Positions 16,335-25,236 of a stretch of DNA of 64,000 bases are shown piece by piece. The translations under genes and the position numbers were made by a program. The DNA is from Nocardia veterana NBRC 100344 (lineage in GTDB: Bacteria; Actinomycetota; Actinomycetes; Mycobacteriales; Mycobacteriaceae), in the NCBI RefSeq assembly GCF_000308855.1, contig NZ_BAGM01000091.1:1-64000 (forward strand), given 5' to 3'. The notes under the pieces are model-generated. The model had not been told where the DNA came from, did no database searches, and saw nothing but the letters and a program-made list of their open reading frames with translations. The stretch's first letter is position 1; each line of letters starts with the position of its first letter.

Positions 16335-17075
16335 TCAGGCGTTGGTACCTCCGTCGACGGTCAGCGTGGCCCCGGTCAGGCGGGCACCGGCCGGGCCGGC
16401 CAAAAACGAGACGACACCGGCGACGTCGTCGGCCTCGCCGAAACTGCCGAGCGCGGAAAAGCGGAGCTGGTTCTCGGCATGGCCGCCGGCGGCGGGGTTC
16501 ATGTCGGTGTCGGTGGACCCGGGCTGGACCAGGTTGACGGTGATTCCGCGCGGGCCCAGTTCCCGGGCCAGCGCCCGGGTGAATCCGTTGAGCGCGGACT
16601 TGCTCAGGTTGTACAGCGTCAGTCCCTCGAACAGCGCCCGGTCGGACAGGTTGGAGCCGATGCTGATGATTCGCCCGCCGCGATCCATATAGCCCAGCGC
16701 GGCCTGCGCGGCGACGAACGCGGCGCGGGCGTGGATGTGCAGCGCCTCGTCGACTTCGGCGACGGTGAATTCGGCGAACGGCTTGGCCGGGAAGATTCCC
16801 GCGTTGTTGACCAGGATGTCGACACCGCCCAGCTCGGCAGCGGTGCGGTGGACCGCCGCCACGACCTGTTCGGCGTCGGCGCTGTCGGCGCGCACCGCGA
16901 GCGCCCGCCGGCCGGCGGCCCGGATGTCGGCGACCACGGCTTCGGCCGCCTCGGCGCCGTTGCGGTAGGTGAGCGCCACATCGGCGCCGTCGGCGGCCAG
17001 CCGCCGCGCGATCGCCGCACCGATCCCTCGGCTTCCGCCGGTCACGAGGGCCACTGCTCCGGTCGACTCACTCAT
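16335..17075 (-). CDS. Short-chain dehydrogenase/reductase (3-oxoacyl-ACP reductase-like)
   Basis: A 246-residue NAD(P)-dependent oxidoreductase. It has the cofactor loop TGGSRGIGAAIA (about residue 12), NNAGIFPAKPF (about 85), the active-site Ser in ISIGSN and the catalytic pair YNLSK (Tyr/Lys, about 150). It ends with LTGATLTVDGGTNA, as in classical SDRs. ATG 17075 follows AGGAG; the longer frame to 17141 enters the intergenic operator. It is divergent from a TetR gene, and both leaders carry the same 19-base element, so it is probably the regulator's target. The substrate is unknown; detoxification of a reactive carbonyl or quinone is a common role for such pairs. Confidence 0.9.
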   Translation of the reverse strand: MSESTGAVALVTGGSRGIGAAIARRLAADGADVALTYRNGAEAAEAVVADIRAAGRRALAVRADSADAEQVVAAVHRTAAELGGVDILVNNAGIFPAKPFAEFTVAEVDEALHIHARAAFVAAQAALGYMDRGGRIISIGSNLSDRALFEGLTLYNLSKSALNGFTRALARELGPRGITVNLVQPGSTDTDMNPAAGGHAENQLRFSALGSFGEADDVAGVVSFLAGPAGARLTGATLTVDGGTNA

Positions 17076-17082
17076 CTGCACT

Positions 17083-17173
17083 CCTATTTTTGTGTCGATC
17101 AGTACAAAAATAGCCAAGCAGGTTCGACCCCTTGCCGTCAAGAGATATATTTAATGATCGATACAGAAAGAGG
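17083..17173. promoter_or_regulatory. Mirror-image leader elements and palindrome between SDR and TetR genes
   Basis: The minus strand reads TGATCGACACAAAAATAGG (17101-17083) and the plus strand TGATCGATACAGAAAGAGG (17155-17173). They match at 16 of 19 positions, and each ends exactly 7 bases before its start codon, so each includes that gene's ribosome-binding site. The left copy is part of a separate perfect palindrome, CTATTTTTGT-N10-ACAAAAATAG (17084-17113). These are strong candidates for TetR operators. Confidence 0.65.
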
Positions 17174-17180
17174 TTCGACG

Positions 17181-17792
17181 ATGGCCGAACGGGGACGCCC
17201 ACGGGGATTCGATCGCGACACCGCTTTGCGCCGGGCCATGGAGGTGTTCTGGGAACACGGCTACGAAGGCGCGTCGATGAGTGACCTCACCACCGCGATG
17301 GGGATCAACTCGCCGAGCCTGTATGCGGCCTTCGGGTCCAAGGAGCAGCTGTTTCGCGAGGCGGTCGAGCTCTACGGCCGGACCGAGGGCAGCTACACCG
17401 ACCGGGCGCTGCACACCGCGCCGACGGCGCGCGCCGCGATCGAGGCGATGCTGCGCGACAACGCGTCCGCCTACTGCGATCCCGCCACCCCGCGCGGCTG
17501 TCTGGTGGTGGTTGCCGGGCACACCGCCGCCCCCCGCAACGGCGCGGTCCGTGACTTCCTGGCCGAGCGCCGCCGCCACACCACCGAAGCCGTGCGGCAG
17601 CGGCTCGAGCGCGGCATCCGGGACGGCGATCTGGACGCCGAGGCCGATATCGCCGGGCTTGCCGACTTCTACACCGCCGTGCTGTTCGGATTGTCGGTCC
17701 AGGCCGCGGACGGGGTCGACGGGCCCCGGCTGGGCCGCACCATCGACCGCGCGCTCCAGGCTTGGCCGGAGCCGGTCGCCGCTGCCCACTGA
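17181..17792 (+). CDS. TetR-family regulator of the SDR locus
   Basis: A 203-residue regulator from ATG 17181 (MAERGRPRGFDRDTALRRAM), chosen over in-frame ATG 17154 because an AGAGG lies 8 bases before it. The helix-turn-helix is GYEGASMSDLTTAMGINSPS followed by LYAAFGSKEQLFREAV (about residues 27-62). The remainder contains ATPRGCLVVVAGH, common in TetR proteins with the TetR_C_16-like or related ligand domain. It is transcribed divergently from the dehydrogenase. The intergenic region holds inverted AT-rich elements that probably are its operators. Confidence 0.9.
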   Translation: MAERGRPRGFDRDTALRRAMEVFWEHGYEGASMSDLTTAMGINSPSLYAAFGSKEQLFREAVELYGRTEGSYTDRALHTAPTARAAIEAMLRDNASAYCDPATPRGCLVVVAGHTAAPRNGAVRDFLAERRRHTTEAVRQRLERGIRDGDLDAEADIAGLADFYTAVLFGLSVQAADGVDGPRLGRTIDRALQAWPEPVAAAH

Positions 17793-17852
17793 GTATCGGC
17801 ATCCATTGCGCTGCACGGGTTCTCAGCCGGACCCGGACCGCGATCGGACCGG

Positions 17853-19598
17853 CTACATGCGGCGCAGGGCGGCGATGCGCTGGGAGAGCTGATCGGCGGT
17901 AGCCAAGGCGGTCGGCGGACCGCCGCATTCGCGGCGCAGCTCGCCGTGGATCACGCCGTGTGGTTTGCCGGTGCGGTGATGGTGCATCGCGACCAGCGAA
18001 TTGAGTTCGCGCCGCAGCTCGCCCAGCCGGTCGGCGGTGGCGACGCGCTCGGCCGCCGCGGCCGCCGACGGTCCGGCGCCCGGCATCTCTGTCACCGTGG
18101 CGGCAGCACTGCGCTCCCGGATCTGCCGACTCTGACGATCGCGCAACAGCGCCCGCATCTGCTCCGCGTCGAGCAGTCCCGGAATGCCGAGATAGTCGGC
18201 CTCCTCGTCGCTGCCGGCGAAGGTCGCGGTGCCGAAGGAATCGCCGTCGTAGATCACCTGGTCCAATTCGGCGTCCGCGGCCAGAGCGACGAAGGCGCGT
18301 TCCTCCTCGCCCGGCTCGTCCTTCTGCTTGTTGGCCTCGATCAGGAGTTCGTCGTCGAGGGCGTTCTTCTCGCGGTGCGGTTTGCCGATCACATGGTCGC
18401 GCTGCACCTCGAGCTGCGCCGCCAGATCGAGCAGCACCGGCACCGACGGCAGAAAGACGCTCGCCGTCTCGCCGGGCCGCCGGGCGCGTACGAAGCGGCC
18501 GATGGCCTGGGCGAAGTACAGCGGGGTCGAGGCGCTGGTGGCGTAGACGCCGACGGCCAGACGCGGGACGTCGACCCCCTCGGACACCATCCGCACCGCG
18601 ACCATCCAGGGATCGGTGTTGTTGCTGAATTCGCCGATGCGCTTCGAGGAGGTCGGATCGTCGGACAGCACCAGTGCCGGTTTCGAGCCCGAAATATGTT
18701 CCAGCAGTTCGGCGTAGTCGCGGGCCTTCTCCTGATCGGTCGCGATCACCAACCCACCGGCATCGGGCATGCCGGTGGCGCGCAGTTGCCGCAGCCGGGT
18801 GTCGGCCGCCGCCAGGACCTTCGACATCCAGTCGCCGGCCGGATCGAGCGCGGTGCGCCAGGCCCGGGCGGTCTGCTCGGCACTCAGCGGCTCACCGAGC
18901 CGCGCCGAATACTCCTCCCCCGCGCTGTCGCGCCACTGCGCCTCACCGGAATAGGCGAGGAAGACCACGGGCCGGACCACGCCGTCGGCGAGTGCCTCGG
19001 AATAGCCGTAGGTGTAGTCGGCGCTCGATCGAGGGAAGCCCGATTCGTCCGGTTCGTAGTTCACGAACGGGATCTGTGAGTCGTCGCTGCGGAACGGGGT
19101 GCCCGTCAGCGCCAATCGGCGGGTGGCGTCACCGAAGGCCTCGGCGACGGCATCGCCCCAGCTCTTGGCGTCACCGGCATGGTGGATCTCGTCGAGGATG
19201 ACGAGCGTGCGCCGGTTCTCGGTCCGCACCCGATGCTTGAACGGATGCGAGGCGACCTGCGCATAGGTGACCACGACACCGTGAAAGTCGCCGGAGGTCC
19301 CGCCGGTGCTGTTGGAGAAATTCGAATCCAGCTGAATCCCGACCCGCGCCGCCGAGGCGGCCCACTGATGCTTCAGATGCTCGGTGGGCGCGACCACGGT
19401 GATCTGGTCGACCGTTCGATCGGTGAGCAACTCGGTCGCCAACCGCAGCGCGAAGGTGGTCTTACCGGCGCCGGGCGTGGCCACGGCCAGAAAATCGCGC
19501 GGCTTGGTCGTCAGATATCTGGTGAGTGCTCTGCGCTGCCATGCTCGTAACGAACCGCCACCACCCGAAGTCACTCGACAGAGAGTAGCGACCGGCAC
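17853..19598 (-). CDS. Superfamily II DEAD/DEAH helicase, XPB/type III restriction-like
   Basis: A 581-residue helicase. Motifs are RAWQRRALTRYL (Q-like), ATPGAGKTTFALRLA (Walker A, about 39-53), VVAPTEHLKHQW (Ia), LDEIHHAGD (DEIH Walker B), ALTGTPFRSD (III), then VRMVSEGVDVPRLAVGVYAT (V) and QAIGRFVRARRPGE (VI). A C-terminal region of about 150 residues is charged and Ala-rich, with a coiled-coil-like segment. No nuclease or methylase motif is present and no restriction partner lies nearby, so a restriction role is unlikely. It is widely conserved in actinobacteria with unknown function, perhaps in DNA repair. The start may instead be GTG 19574, nearer the conserved SLRAWQRRA. Confidence 0.85.
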   Translation of the reverse strand: MPVATLCRVTSGGGGSLRAWQRRALTRYLTTKPRDFLAVATPGAGKTTFALRLATELLTDRTVDQITVVAPTEHLKHQWAASAARVGIQLDSNFSNSTGGTSGDFHGVVVTYAQVASHPFKHRVRTENRRTLVILDEIHHAGDAKSWGDAVAEAFGDATRRLALTGTPFRSDDSQIPFVNYEPDESGFPRSSADYTYGYSEALADGVVRPVVFLAYSGEAQWRDSAGEEYSARLGEPLSAEQTARAWRTALDPAGDWMSKVLAAADTRLRQLRATGMPDAGGLVIATDQEKARDYAELLEHISGSKPALVLSDDPTSSKRIGEFSNNTDPWMVAVRMVSEGVDVPRLAVGVYATSASTPLYFAQAIGRFVRARRPGETASVFLPSVPVLLDLAAQLEVQRDHVIGKPHREKNALDDELLIEANKQKDEPGEEERAFVALAADAELDQVIYDGDSFGTATFAGSDEEADYLGIPGLLDAEQMRALLRDRQSRQIRERSAAATVTEMPGAGPSAAAAAERVATADRLGELRRELNSLVAMHHHRTGKPHGVIHGELRRECGGPPTALATADQLSQRIAALRRM

Positions 19599-19756
19599 CG
19601 ACAGCGTGCCAATTCGACACCGCCTCGTTCGCCACGAATTCGGACCCGCCCCGGCTCACCTCGCCGGACCCATCGGGGCTGTGCGGCAGAACACGTGCGA
19701 CACGTTCGGAGCCTGTTGCTGCCCGCGCGCGACCGGTGGGCAATGCTGTACTCACG

Positions 19757-20947
19757 ATGTCTTCCGAGCACCCCGCCCCCACCCCCGGTGCAGCGCCGAT
19801 CACCCGGCGCCTGCGCGGTCACCTCATGGCCGTGTTGCGCCGTGTCTGGGCGGTGATCGCGCGCGTCGCGGTCAAGGCGTGGGCCGATTCGATCTTCGCC
19901 AAATCGGCGGCCGCGGCCTTCTGGCAGACCCTGTCCCTGGCCCCGCTGCTGCTGGGATTGCTGGGCAGTATCGGCTACGTCGGCGGCCTGTTCGGCCCGG
20001 ACACCGTGCACATCGTCGAGGGCAAGATCATCAGCTTCAGCCGGAACCTGTTCAGCTCCAACGTCGTCGACGAGATGATCGCGCCGACCGTCCGTGACGT
20101 GCTGCAGCGCGGCCGCGGCGCGGTGGTGTCGGTGGGTTTCGTGCTGTCGCTGTGGGCGGGGTCGTCGGCGATGGCGACCTTCGTGGACGCGATCGTCGCC
20201 GCCCACGGGCAGGCCGATGCCCGCCATCCGGTGTGGCAGCGGATCTTCGCGCTCGGACTGTATCTGTTGTTCCTCGTCGCGGCGGTGTTCGTGCTGCCGC
20301 TCGTGGCTCTGGGCCCGACGCTGATCGGCCGGGCACTCCCCGAAGGCTGGCGCGAGCCGGGGCTGCGCCTGATCGACAACTTCTACTATCCGGCGGCCGG
20401 CCTGCTGCTGATCGTCGGCTTGACCACGCTCTACAAGCTGGCCCTGCACCGATCGCTGCCGTGGCACCGGCTCTTCGGCGGCGCGCTGGTGGCCGGCATC
20501 TTCTTCATGACCGCCAGCGACATCCTGCGGCGATATCTGACCTACGCGGCGCGCGCGGGCGTCAGTTACGGCGCCCTGGCCACGCCGATCGCCTTCCTCC
20601 TGTTCACCTTCTTCCTGGCCTTCGCCGTGATTCTGGGCGCGGAGTTCAACGCCACCGTGCAGGAATTCTGGCCCGCCCGCGCCACCCGCTTCGAACAGCT
20701 CAAACAATGGTGGGCCCGGCGCCGGCAACGCGTCGCAGCCGCCGCGCCGCCACCCGCCGAACCTGCCGCGGCCGCCTCACGATCGGCCGAACAGGCTTCG
20801 CCGGCATCGGCCGAGAGCTCCCCGGCCGGCGGGCCGGATCGCACCACGGCGCCGGATCAGTCGGCCGGCGGCGAATCCGCCCGCTTCGATTCCGCGGCGG
20901 GCACGATCGGCGACCGGAACCGCAAGCGCATCCGGCCCGCCGGATGA
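19757..20947 (+). CDS. YihY/BrkB-type integral membrane protein
   Basis: A 396-residue protein from ATG 19757 with about six membrane helices in residues 45-310. It carries family blocks AKSAAAAFWQTLSLAPLLLG, FVLSLWAGSSAMATFVDAI, DNFYYPAAGLLLIVGLTTLY and SYGALATPIAFLLFTFFLAF. The C-terminal 80 residues are Pro/Ala/Ser-rich and disordered. The family was long annotated as tRNA-processing RNase BN, but that assignment is considered wrong; its role in the envelope is unknown. It occupies the position of mycobacterial Rv2707. The last 91 bases overlap the convergent membrane-protein gene, and the overlap lies in the disordered tail. Confidence 0.9.
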   Translation: MSSEHPAPTPGAAPITRRLRGHLMAVLRRVWAVIARVAVKAWADSIFAKSAAAAFWQTLSLAPLLLGLLGSIGYVGGLFGPDTVHIVEGKIISFSRNLFSSNVVDEMIAPTVRDVLQRGRGAVVSVGFVLSLWAGSSAMATFVDAIVAAHGQADARHPVWQRIFALGLYLLFLVAAVFVLPLVALGPTLIGRALPEGWREPGLRLIDNFYYPAAGLLLIVGLTTLYKLALHRSLPWHRLFGGALVAGIFFMTASDILRRYLTYAARAGVSYGALATPIAFLLFTFFLAFAVILGAEFNATVQEFWPARATRFEQLKQWWARRRQRVAAAAPPPAEPAAAASRSAEQASPASAESSPAGGPDRTTAPDQSAGGESARFDSAAGTIGDRNRKRIRPAG

Positions 20948-21621
20948 TCCGCCGCCCACTGCACGACGACGGCGACGGCCGACATCAGCATGAGGGCACA
21001 GGCCACCATTCCCCACGGGGTCAATGCCGCGGTGGAGAAGCTCTTGCGCGCGAGGCCCGGCACCACGGGCGAGCCGTTGCCGAACACCCAGGCCATGAAA
21101 GAGCCGATCTGGCCGCCCATGTCGTACTTGCGCGCGGTCATGGCCTTCAGGTCGGCCGCCTGCGCGTTGATGTACACCAAGGTGATCAGGACCAGCGCGG
21201 CGGAGACGACCGCGCACAGCGCCGTGTATCGCGCCGCGGCCTCGGTCCGCGCGCGAATGCTGACCAGGGCCAGAACGCACATGGCGACGATGGCCGTCGC
21301 CGCCAGAATGGCCCATGCCCCGCTGATCTGCGGCGTGCTGTTGTGCTGCTGCGACCACGCGGTCAGCTGCAGGGTGCTGGCTTCGATGCGCCCGAAGGCG
21401 TCGGTTCGCGCATGCCCGTCCGGACCGCTCGCCTTCAGCCACGGACGGAACAGCAGGAAGAGGGTCACGACACCGGCGCCGATGGCACTCCAGGGCGCCC
21501 ACGTCCGCCGGAGCGGGCCGGGCCGGCCGAGTTGATCGAGGCGGCCACGGATCGGCCGGCCGGCGGAGGCATCGGGTTCGTGCGAGGCATCGCTCGACCC
21601 GTCGCGGGTTGGGTATGCCAT
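20857..21621 (-). CDS. Four-span membrane protein of unknown function
   Basis: A 254-residue product from ATG 21621 (MAYPTRDGSSDASHEPD). A charged head of about 40 residues is followed by four hydrophobic segments: WSAIGAGVVTLFLLFRPWL, AWAILAATAIVAMCVLALVS, TALCAVVSAALVLITLVYI and TPWGMVACALMLMSAVAVVV. The long loop between the first two carries TDAFGRIEASTLQLTAWSQQ and is presumably external. I do not recognise the family. It lies 92 bases after another leftward membrane protein and may be co-transcribed with it. The last 91 bases overlap yihY tail-to-tail. Confidence 0.75.
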   Translation of the reverse strand: MAYPTRDGSSDASHEPDASAGRPIRGRLDQLGRPGPLRRTWAPWSAIGAGVVTLFLLFRPWLKASGPDGHARTDAFGRIEASTLQLTAWSQQHNSTPQISGAWAILAATAIVAMCVLALVSIRARTEAAARYTALCAVVSAALVLITLVYINAQAADLKAMTARKYDMGGQIGSFMAWVFGNGSPVVPGLARKSFSTAALTPWGMVACALMLMSAVAVVVQWAADHPAGRMRLRFRSPIVPAAESKRADSPPAD

Positions 21622-21713
21622 TGCCCGAGCGTAGCCGGAACCGGAGATATGTCCGTTTAGTCTATTTCCACCGATGGGAGCATCGGGTGCGTTCGGGGTG
21701 ACCTGGCACCGGG

Positions 21714-22355
21714 TTACAGGGAAAGGCCCATCAGAAGGGTGCACTCGATGGAACCGTCGGATCGCTCGTCGCCGTAGACGGCCACCATCGAACCGGGGCC
21801 GATGTCGGCAACCTTCGATCCGGGAAAGACGAGGACCTTGGTGGTGGCATCGGTGTGGACCGTCACGATGTTGCCGCCGGGACTGCGCACTCGCAGAACA
21901 CCGCCGTCGTTGCCGACGACCGCCCCGACCGTGATGCCGCCGAGCGAGAAGGGGCCCGAGGCCGCGGGCCGCTCCGCCGCTCCGGCAGCGGCGGTGGCCG
22001 CTGCACTGGTGGTCGCGGTGGTCGAGGCGGTCGAGACGGTGGGAGTCCCTACCGACCACGACACGTTCTGCAGCAAGGCCACGAAAAGCACGGCCACGAC
22101 ACCGAATCCGATGAGGACGATCGTCTGCGCCCACCGCGCGAGCGCGGGACCGCCGCTCGGCTCCGCCTGAACAGACGGCCCGGCGGCCGGGTCGTACCCG
22201 GCCTCGGCCGCATGGCCGGTTTCGCCGGTCGAGCTGGGGCTGGTCTCGCTCGCCGAATCACGACCGGCCTCGCCGGCCGGATCATGACGAGCCTCGCCCA
22301 CCGAGAGGGCCCGTGGCTCAGTCACTTTCGACCACGGAGTTTCCGAGCCAGCCAT
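21714..22355 (-). CDS. Membrane-anchored protein with a small DUF5666-like beta domain
   Basis: A 213-residue protein from ATG 22355. A 70-residue acidic Gly/Ser/Ala-rich cytoplasmic head, one membrane span (WAQTIVLIGFGVVAVLFVAL, about 74-93), and an Ala/Thr-rich linker lead to an external domain. That domain reads GGITVGAVVGNDGGVLRVRS followed by GNIVTVHTDATTKVLVFPG and GPGSMVAVYGDERSDGS. This resembles the OB-like DUF5666 repeat. Function is unknown. A GC-repetitive head (GEAGHDPAGEAG-like units) shows internal duplication. It is the upstream member of a leftward pair. Confidence 0.75.
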   Translation of the reverse strand: MAGSETPWSKVTEPRALSVGEARHDPAGEAGRDSASETSPSSTGETGHAAEAGYDPAAGPSVQAEPSGGPALARWAQTIVLIGFGVVAVLFVALLQNVSWSVGTPTVSTASTTATTSAAATAAAGAAERPAASGPFSLGGITVGAVVGNDGGVLRVRSPGGNIVTVHTDATTKVLVFPGSKVADIGPGSMVAVYGDERSDGSIECTLLMGLSL

Positions 22356-22611
22356 GAATCCAGCCTAGGAGCCGCCGGCCGGTCGACTATCGCCACTGAC
22401 GGGAGCCTTCCGCGCGGCACACCGCATCGCGACGGCAGACCCTCACGAAAAGGCCGGTCGGCGAGCCCAATTCGGCCGCGACGCGGACCCGATCCGATCG
22501 AAGGCGGCGATGTCGTGCGTCGGGACCCCGCCGACGAGCACGTCACAGCTCGCCGTGGCCGTGCAGTACCGCCCGACGGTCAACCGTCGGGCGGACGAAA
22601 GTCGGCGAAGG

Positions 22612-22845
22612 CTAGTCCTTCTTCATCATTTCGTAGATGCGCTTGCATTCCGGGCAGACCGGCGAACCGGGCTTGGCCGACCGCGTCACCGGGAACACCT
22701 CACCGCACAAGGCCACCACGTGGGTGCCCATGACGGCACTCTCGGCGATCTTGTCCTTCTTCACGTAGTGGAAGTACTTGGGGGTGTCGTTGTCGGTCGA
22801 CTCGTCGGTGGTCGTATCCGGCCGAATCAAGGTGTCGGTGCTCAC
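22612..22845 (-). CDS. DUF3039 family protein
   Basis: A 77-residue protein from GTG 22845. After an acidic Thr-rich head it has KYFHYVKKDKIAESAVMGTH, then VVALCGEVFPV and PVCPECKRIYEMMKKD. The single Cys plus the CxxC suggest a metal site. DUF3039 proteins are found in most actinobacteria close to sigB and DUF3099, as here; no function is established. The divergent neighbour at 23028 is the DUF3099 gene. Confidence 0.9.
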   Translation of the reverse strand: MSTDTLIRPDTTTDESTDNDTPKYFHYVKKDKIAESAVMGTHVVALCGEVFPVTRSAKPGSPVCPECKRIYEMMKKD

Positions 22846-23027
22846 CCGATCGATTCTGCCATCGCCGTGCGCCGGAGGTCGGCGGGAGTAGCCGAACCCG
22901 TCGGCGATCCGGGCGCGACCCGGCCTACCGGGGACGCCCGGAACGGCCCGATCGCCGCCCGGAGCCGCCGGGCCCCAGCCTGCTGGGCGCGTGTGCATTC
23001 GATCATGCGGAGTGGAAGACTCGGAGT

Positions 23028-23531
23028 ATGCAGTCTGACCGCGACTCCGCCGATCCAGCTCCCGAGTCCCGGACGTCGGGCCCCGGGCGGGTCGGTTCGG
23101 AGGACGCGGACGCCCGGGCGAACGACACCGGCAGCGGGCCCCAGCCGACCTTCGAACGTCGGCCGCCCGGGTCGGTACCCCGGCCCGCCCGGCCCTCCGG
23201 TGGGTTCTTCCCGGGCGAGGACAAACATCCCGCGCTGATCACCGAGGCCGCGCCGTCGCTGGAGCAGCAGCATCGCGACCGGGTCAAGCGCTACATGATC
23301 CTGATGGGTTTCCGCATCCCCTGCCTGGTGCTGGCCGCCGTGGCCTACGGCCTGTGGAGCAACGCGCTGATCTCCCTGGCGATCATCGGGGTATCGATTC
23401 CGCTGCCGTGGATCGCGGTCCTCATCGCCAACGACCGCCCACCGCGCCGCAAGGACGAGCCCAGCCGCTGGGACGAGCGGCGGGCGGCGAAGGCGCTCGA
23501 GTCCGGGCAGCATCGATCGATCGACGGCTGA
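23028..23531 (+). CDS. DUF3099 family membrane protein
   Basis: A 167-residue protein from ATG 23028. A long disordered head (about 1-75) precedes ALITEAAPSLEQQHRDRVKR, the family signature. Two membrane segments follow, MILMGFRIPCLVLAAVAYGL and ALISLAIIGVSIPLPWIAVL, and then a basic tail, NDRPPRRKDEPSRWDERR. The function is unknown. The pairing with the divergent DUF3039 gene and the nearby sigB is the common actinobacterial arrangement. Confidence 0.9.
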   Translation: MQSDRDSADPAPESRTSGPGRVGSEDADARANDTGSGPQPTFERRPPGSVPRPARPSGGFFPGEDKHPALITEAAPSLEQQHRDRVKRYMILMGFRIPCLVLAAVAYGLWSNALISLAIIGVSIPLPWIAVLIANDRPPRRKDEPSRWDERRAAKALESGQHRSIDG

Positions 23532-23601
23532 GCGGTCGGCGGCCCGAGTCCGCGTCGGCCCCGGCGAGCACAGGGCTGGACCCCGGTGGCAGAGTTTCGC
23601 T

Positions 23602-25164
23602 GTGCCTGCCGACTCGACGACCGCATCCCTGCTCACCGCACTCGCCCCCGCGCTTCGTGCCGCGCTGATCCGGGTGGGCTACGACGCCGACACCGTGCTC
23701 GACGCGATCGGAGCCGACGCGCATGCCGCACTCGGCCGGTCCGAACCGGTGCCGGTACGCCGCGCCGCCCGCGACGCCGGTGAACTGGGCACGCTGATCC
23801 GGCTGCTGCTCCTGGGCGACGCCCTGCCCGAAGCAGAGGTGGCAACGGCCTTCGCACCGCTCGACATCGACCGTGCGGTCGCCGCCGGCCTGCTCGCCCG
23901 CGATGGCGACGAGGTCCGCGCTGCCCTGGATCTGCGGCCACTGGACCTCGGGTCCGGCACCCGCTGGGTGTTGTCGGATCTCGACGATTCGATGCAGCGG
24001 CGCACCTTGAGCCCCGACCATGTGCTCGGCGTCGGCCAGGCGTCGCTGTCGCTGTTGCGCGCCACCCCCACCGAGCCGGTCGGTTCGGTTCTCGATCTGG
24101 GCACCGGCTGCGGGGTGCAGGCCGTTCACGCCGCGGGGTACGCGCGAACGGTGACCGGGACCGACGTCAGTCGGCGGGCGCTGTGGCTGGCCGAGGCGAC
24201 CGCCGCACTCAACGAACTCGACATCGAATTGGTCGAGGGTTCCTGGTTCGAGCCGGTCACCGGGCGGCGCTTCGATCAGATCGTGGCCAACCCGCCCTTC
24301 GTCGTCGGGCCGGCTCGCATCGAGCACACCTACCGCGATTCCGGGCTCGCACTCGACGGGGCGAGCGAACTCGTCGTCTCGCAAGCGCCGGCACTGTTGA
24401 ATCCCGGTGGCACGGCGGCGATGCTCGCTTCCTGGATCCACACCGGCGACGAGGACTGGCGGACCCGGGTCGCCGGCTGGCTGCCCGATCACGGCGTCGA
24501 TGCCTGGATCGTCCAGCGCGATGTGGCCGATCCCGCGCTGTACGTGGGCACCTGGTTGCGCGATGCCGGCCTGGATCCGCGCGACGCGCAGGCACAGCGG
24601 CGCGCCGACCAGTGGCTGGCCGCCTTCGACGCCGCCGGTGTCGAAGGCATCGGCTTCGGCTTCGTCTACCTGCGGGCGATCGAGGGATCCACCGAGGTGC
24701 TGGCCGAGGATCTCACCCACGGCTTCGACGACCCCCTCGGATCGGAAGCTCCGGCGTACTTCCGCCGCTCGGCCTGGCTGCGCTCGGTGGCCGCCGACAA
24801 CGACATCGCATGGCGGGCGCGCTTCACGGTCGAGGCCGCCACCGCTTTGGAGCGCGTCCTGCTGCCCGGTCCCGAGGGGTGGCAGGAGCGGGTGGTCCGG
24901 CTGCATCGCGGGGACGGCCCGCGGTGGCAGCACGAGATCGACGACACCCTCGCGGCCCTGTTGGCGGGAATGCGCCCGGACGGTCTGCCGTTGGACGAGT
25001 TGGTCGAATTGCTCGCAATCGGCCACACCGGCACCCCCGCCACCCCGCAATTCCGTTCCGAGGCGCTGTCGGCGATCGCCGGACTCGTGCGACACGGGCT
25101 GATCGCTCCGCACGAGCTCGCCACGACCGCGACCGACATCGCGCACGTCGTCGCGCCCGCCTGA
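23602..25164 (+). CDS. PrmC-like class I SAM-dependent methyltransferase
   Basis: A 520-residue protein from GTG 23602. An N-terminal helical domain (about 1-130) is followed by a Rossmann methyltransferase core with the SAM loop VLDLGTGCGVQAVHAAGYA (about 163-181). The catalytic NPPFVVG motif (about 230) is typical of N6-adenine or glutamine methyltransferases such as PrmC, HemK and RsmC. A C-terminal accessory domain of about 190 residues contains a winged-helix-like stretch near PLDELVELLAIGHTGTPATP. The substrate is unknown: rRNA, DNA or protein amide are all possible. It is separated from sigB by 134 bases containing the sigB promoter, and no restriction gene is adjacent. Confidence 0.82.
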   Translation: MPADSTTASLLTALAPALRAALIRVGYDADTVLDAIGADAHAALGRSEPVPVRRAARDAGELGTLIRLLLLGDALPEAEVATAFAPLDIDRAVAAGLLARDGDEVRAALDLRPLDLGSGTRWVLSDLDDSMQRRTLSPDHVLGVGQASLSLLRATPTEPVGSVLDLGTGCGVQAVHAAGYARTVTGTDVSRRALWLAEATAALNELDIELVEGSWFEPVTGRRFDQIVANPPFVVGPARIEHTYRDSGLALDGASELVVSQAPALLNPGGTAAMLASWIHTGDEDWRTRVAGWLPDHGVDAWIVQRDVADPALYVGTWLRDAGLDPRDAQAQRRADQWLAAFDAAGVEGIGFGFVYLRAIEGSTEVLAEDLTHGFDDPLGSEAPAYFRRSAWLRSVAADNDIAWRARFTVEAATALERVLLPGPEGWQERVVRLHRGDGPRWQHEIDDTLAALLAGMRPDGLPLDELVELLAIGHTGTPATPQFRSEALSAIAGLVRHGLIAPHELATTATDIAHVVAPA

Positions 25165-25236
25165 TTCCTTCTTAGGAACTTCTCAGACGGAGGTTGCGAA
25201 AGCCGCAGCTCAGCACGGTTTATCGGCGCCAGGGCG

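Noticed and set aside
17853-19598. Type III restriction enzyme subunit
   Set aside because: The helicase motifs resemble such enzymes, but no nuclease motif and no methylase partner are present nearby; the methyltransferase at 23.6 kb is of the PrmC type and separate.
23422-25146. A 574-residue minus-strand frame opposite the methyltransferase
   Set aside because: The plus strand carries clear SAM and NPPF motifs; the minus frame has no family features.
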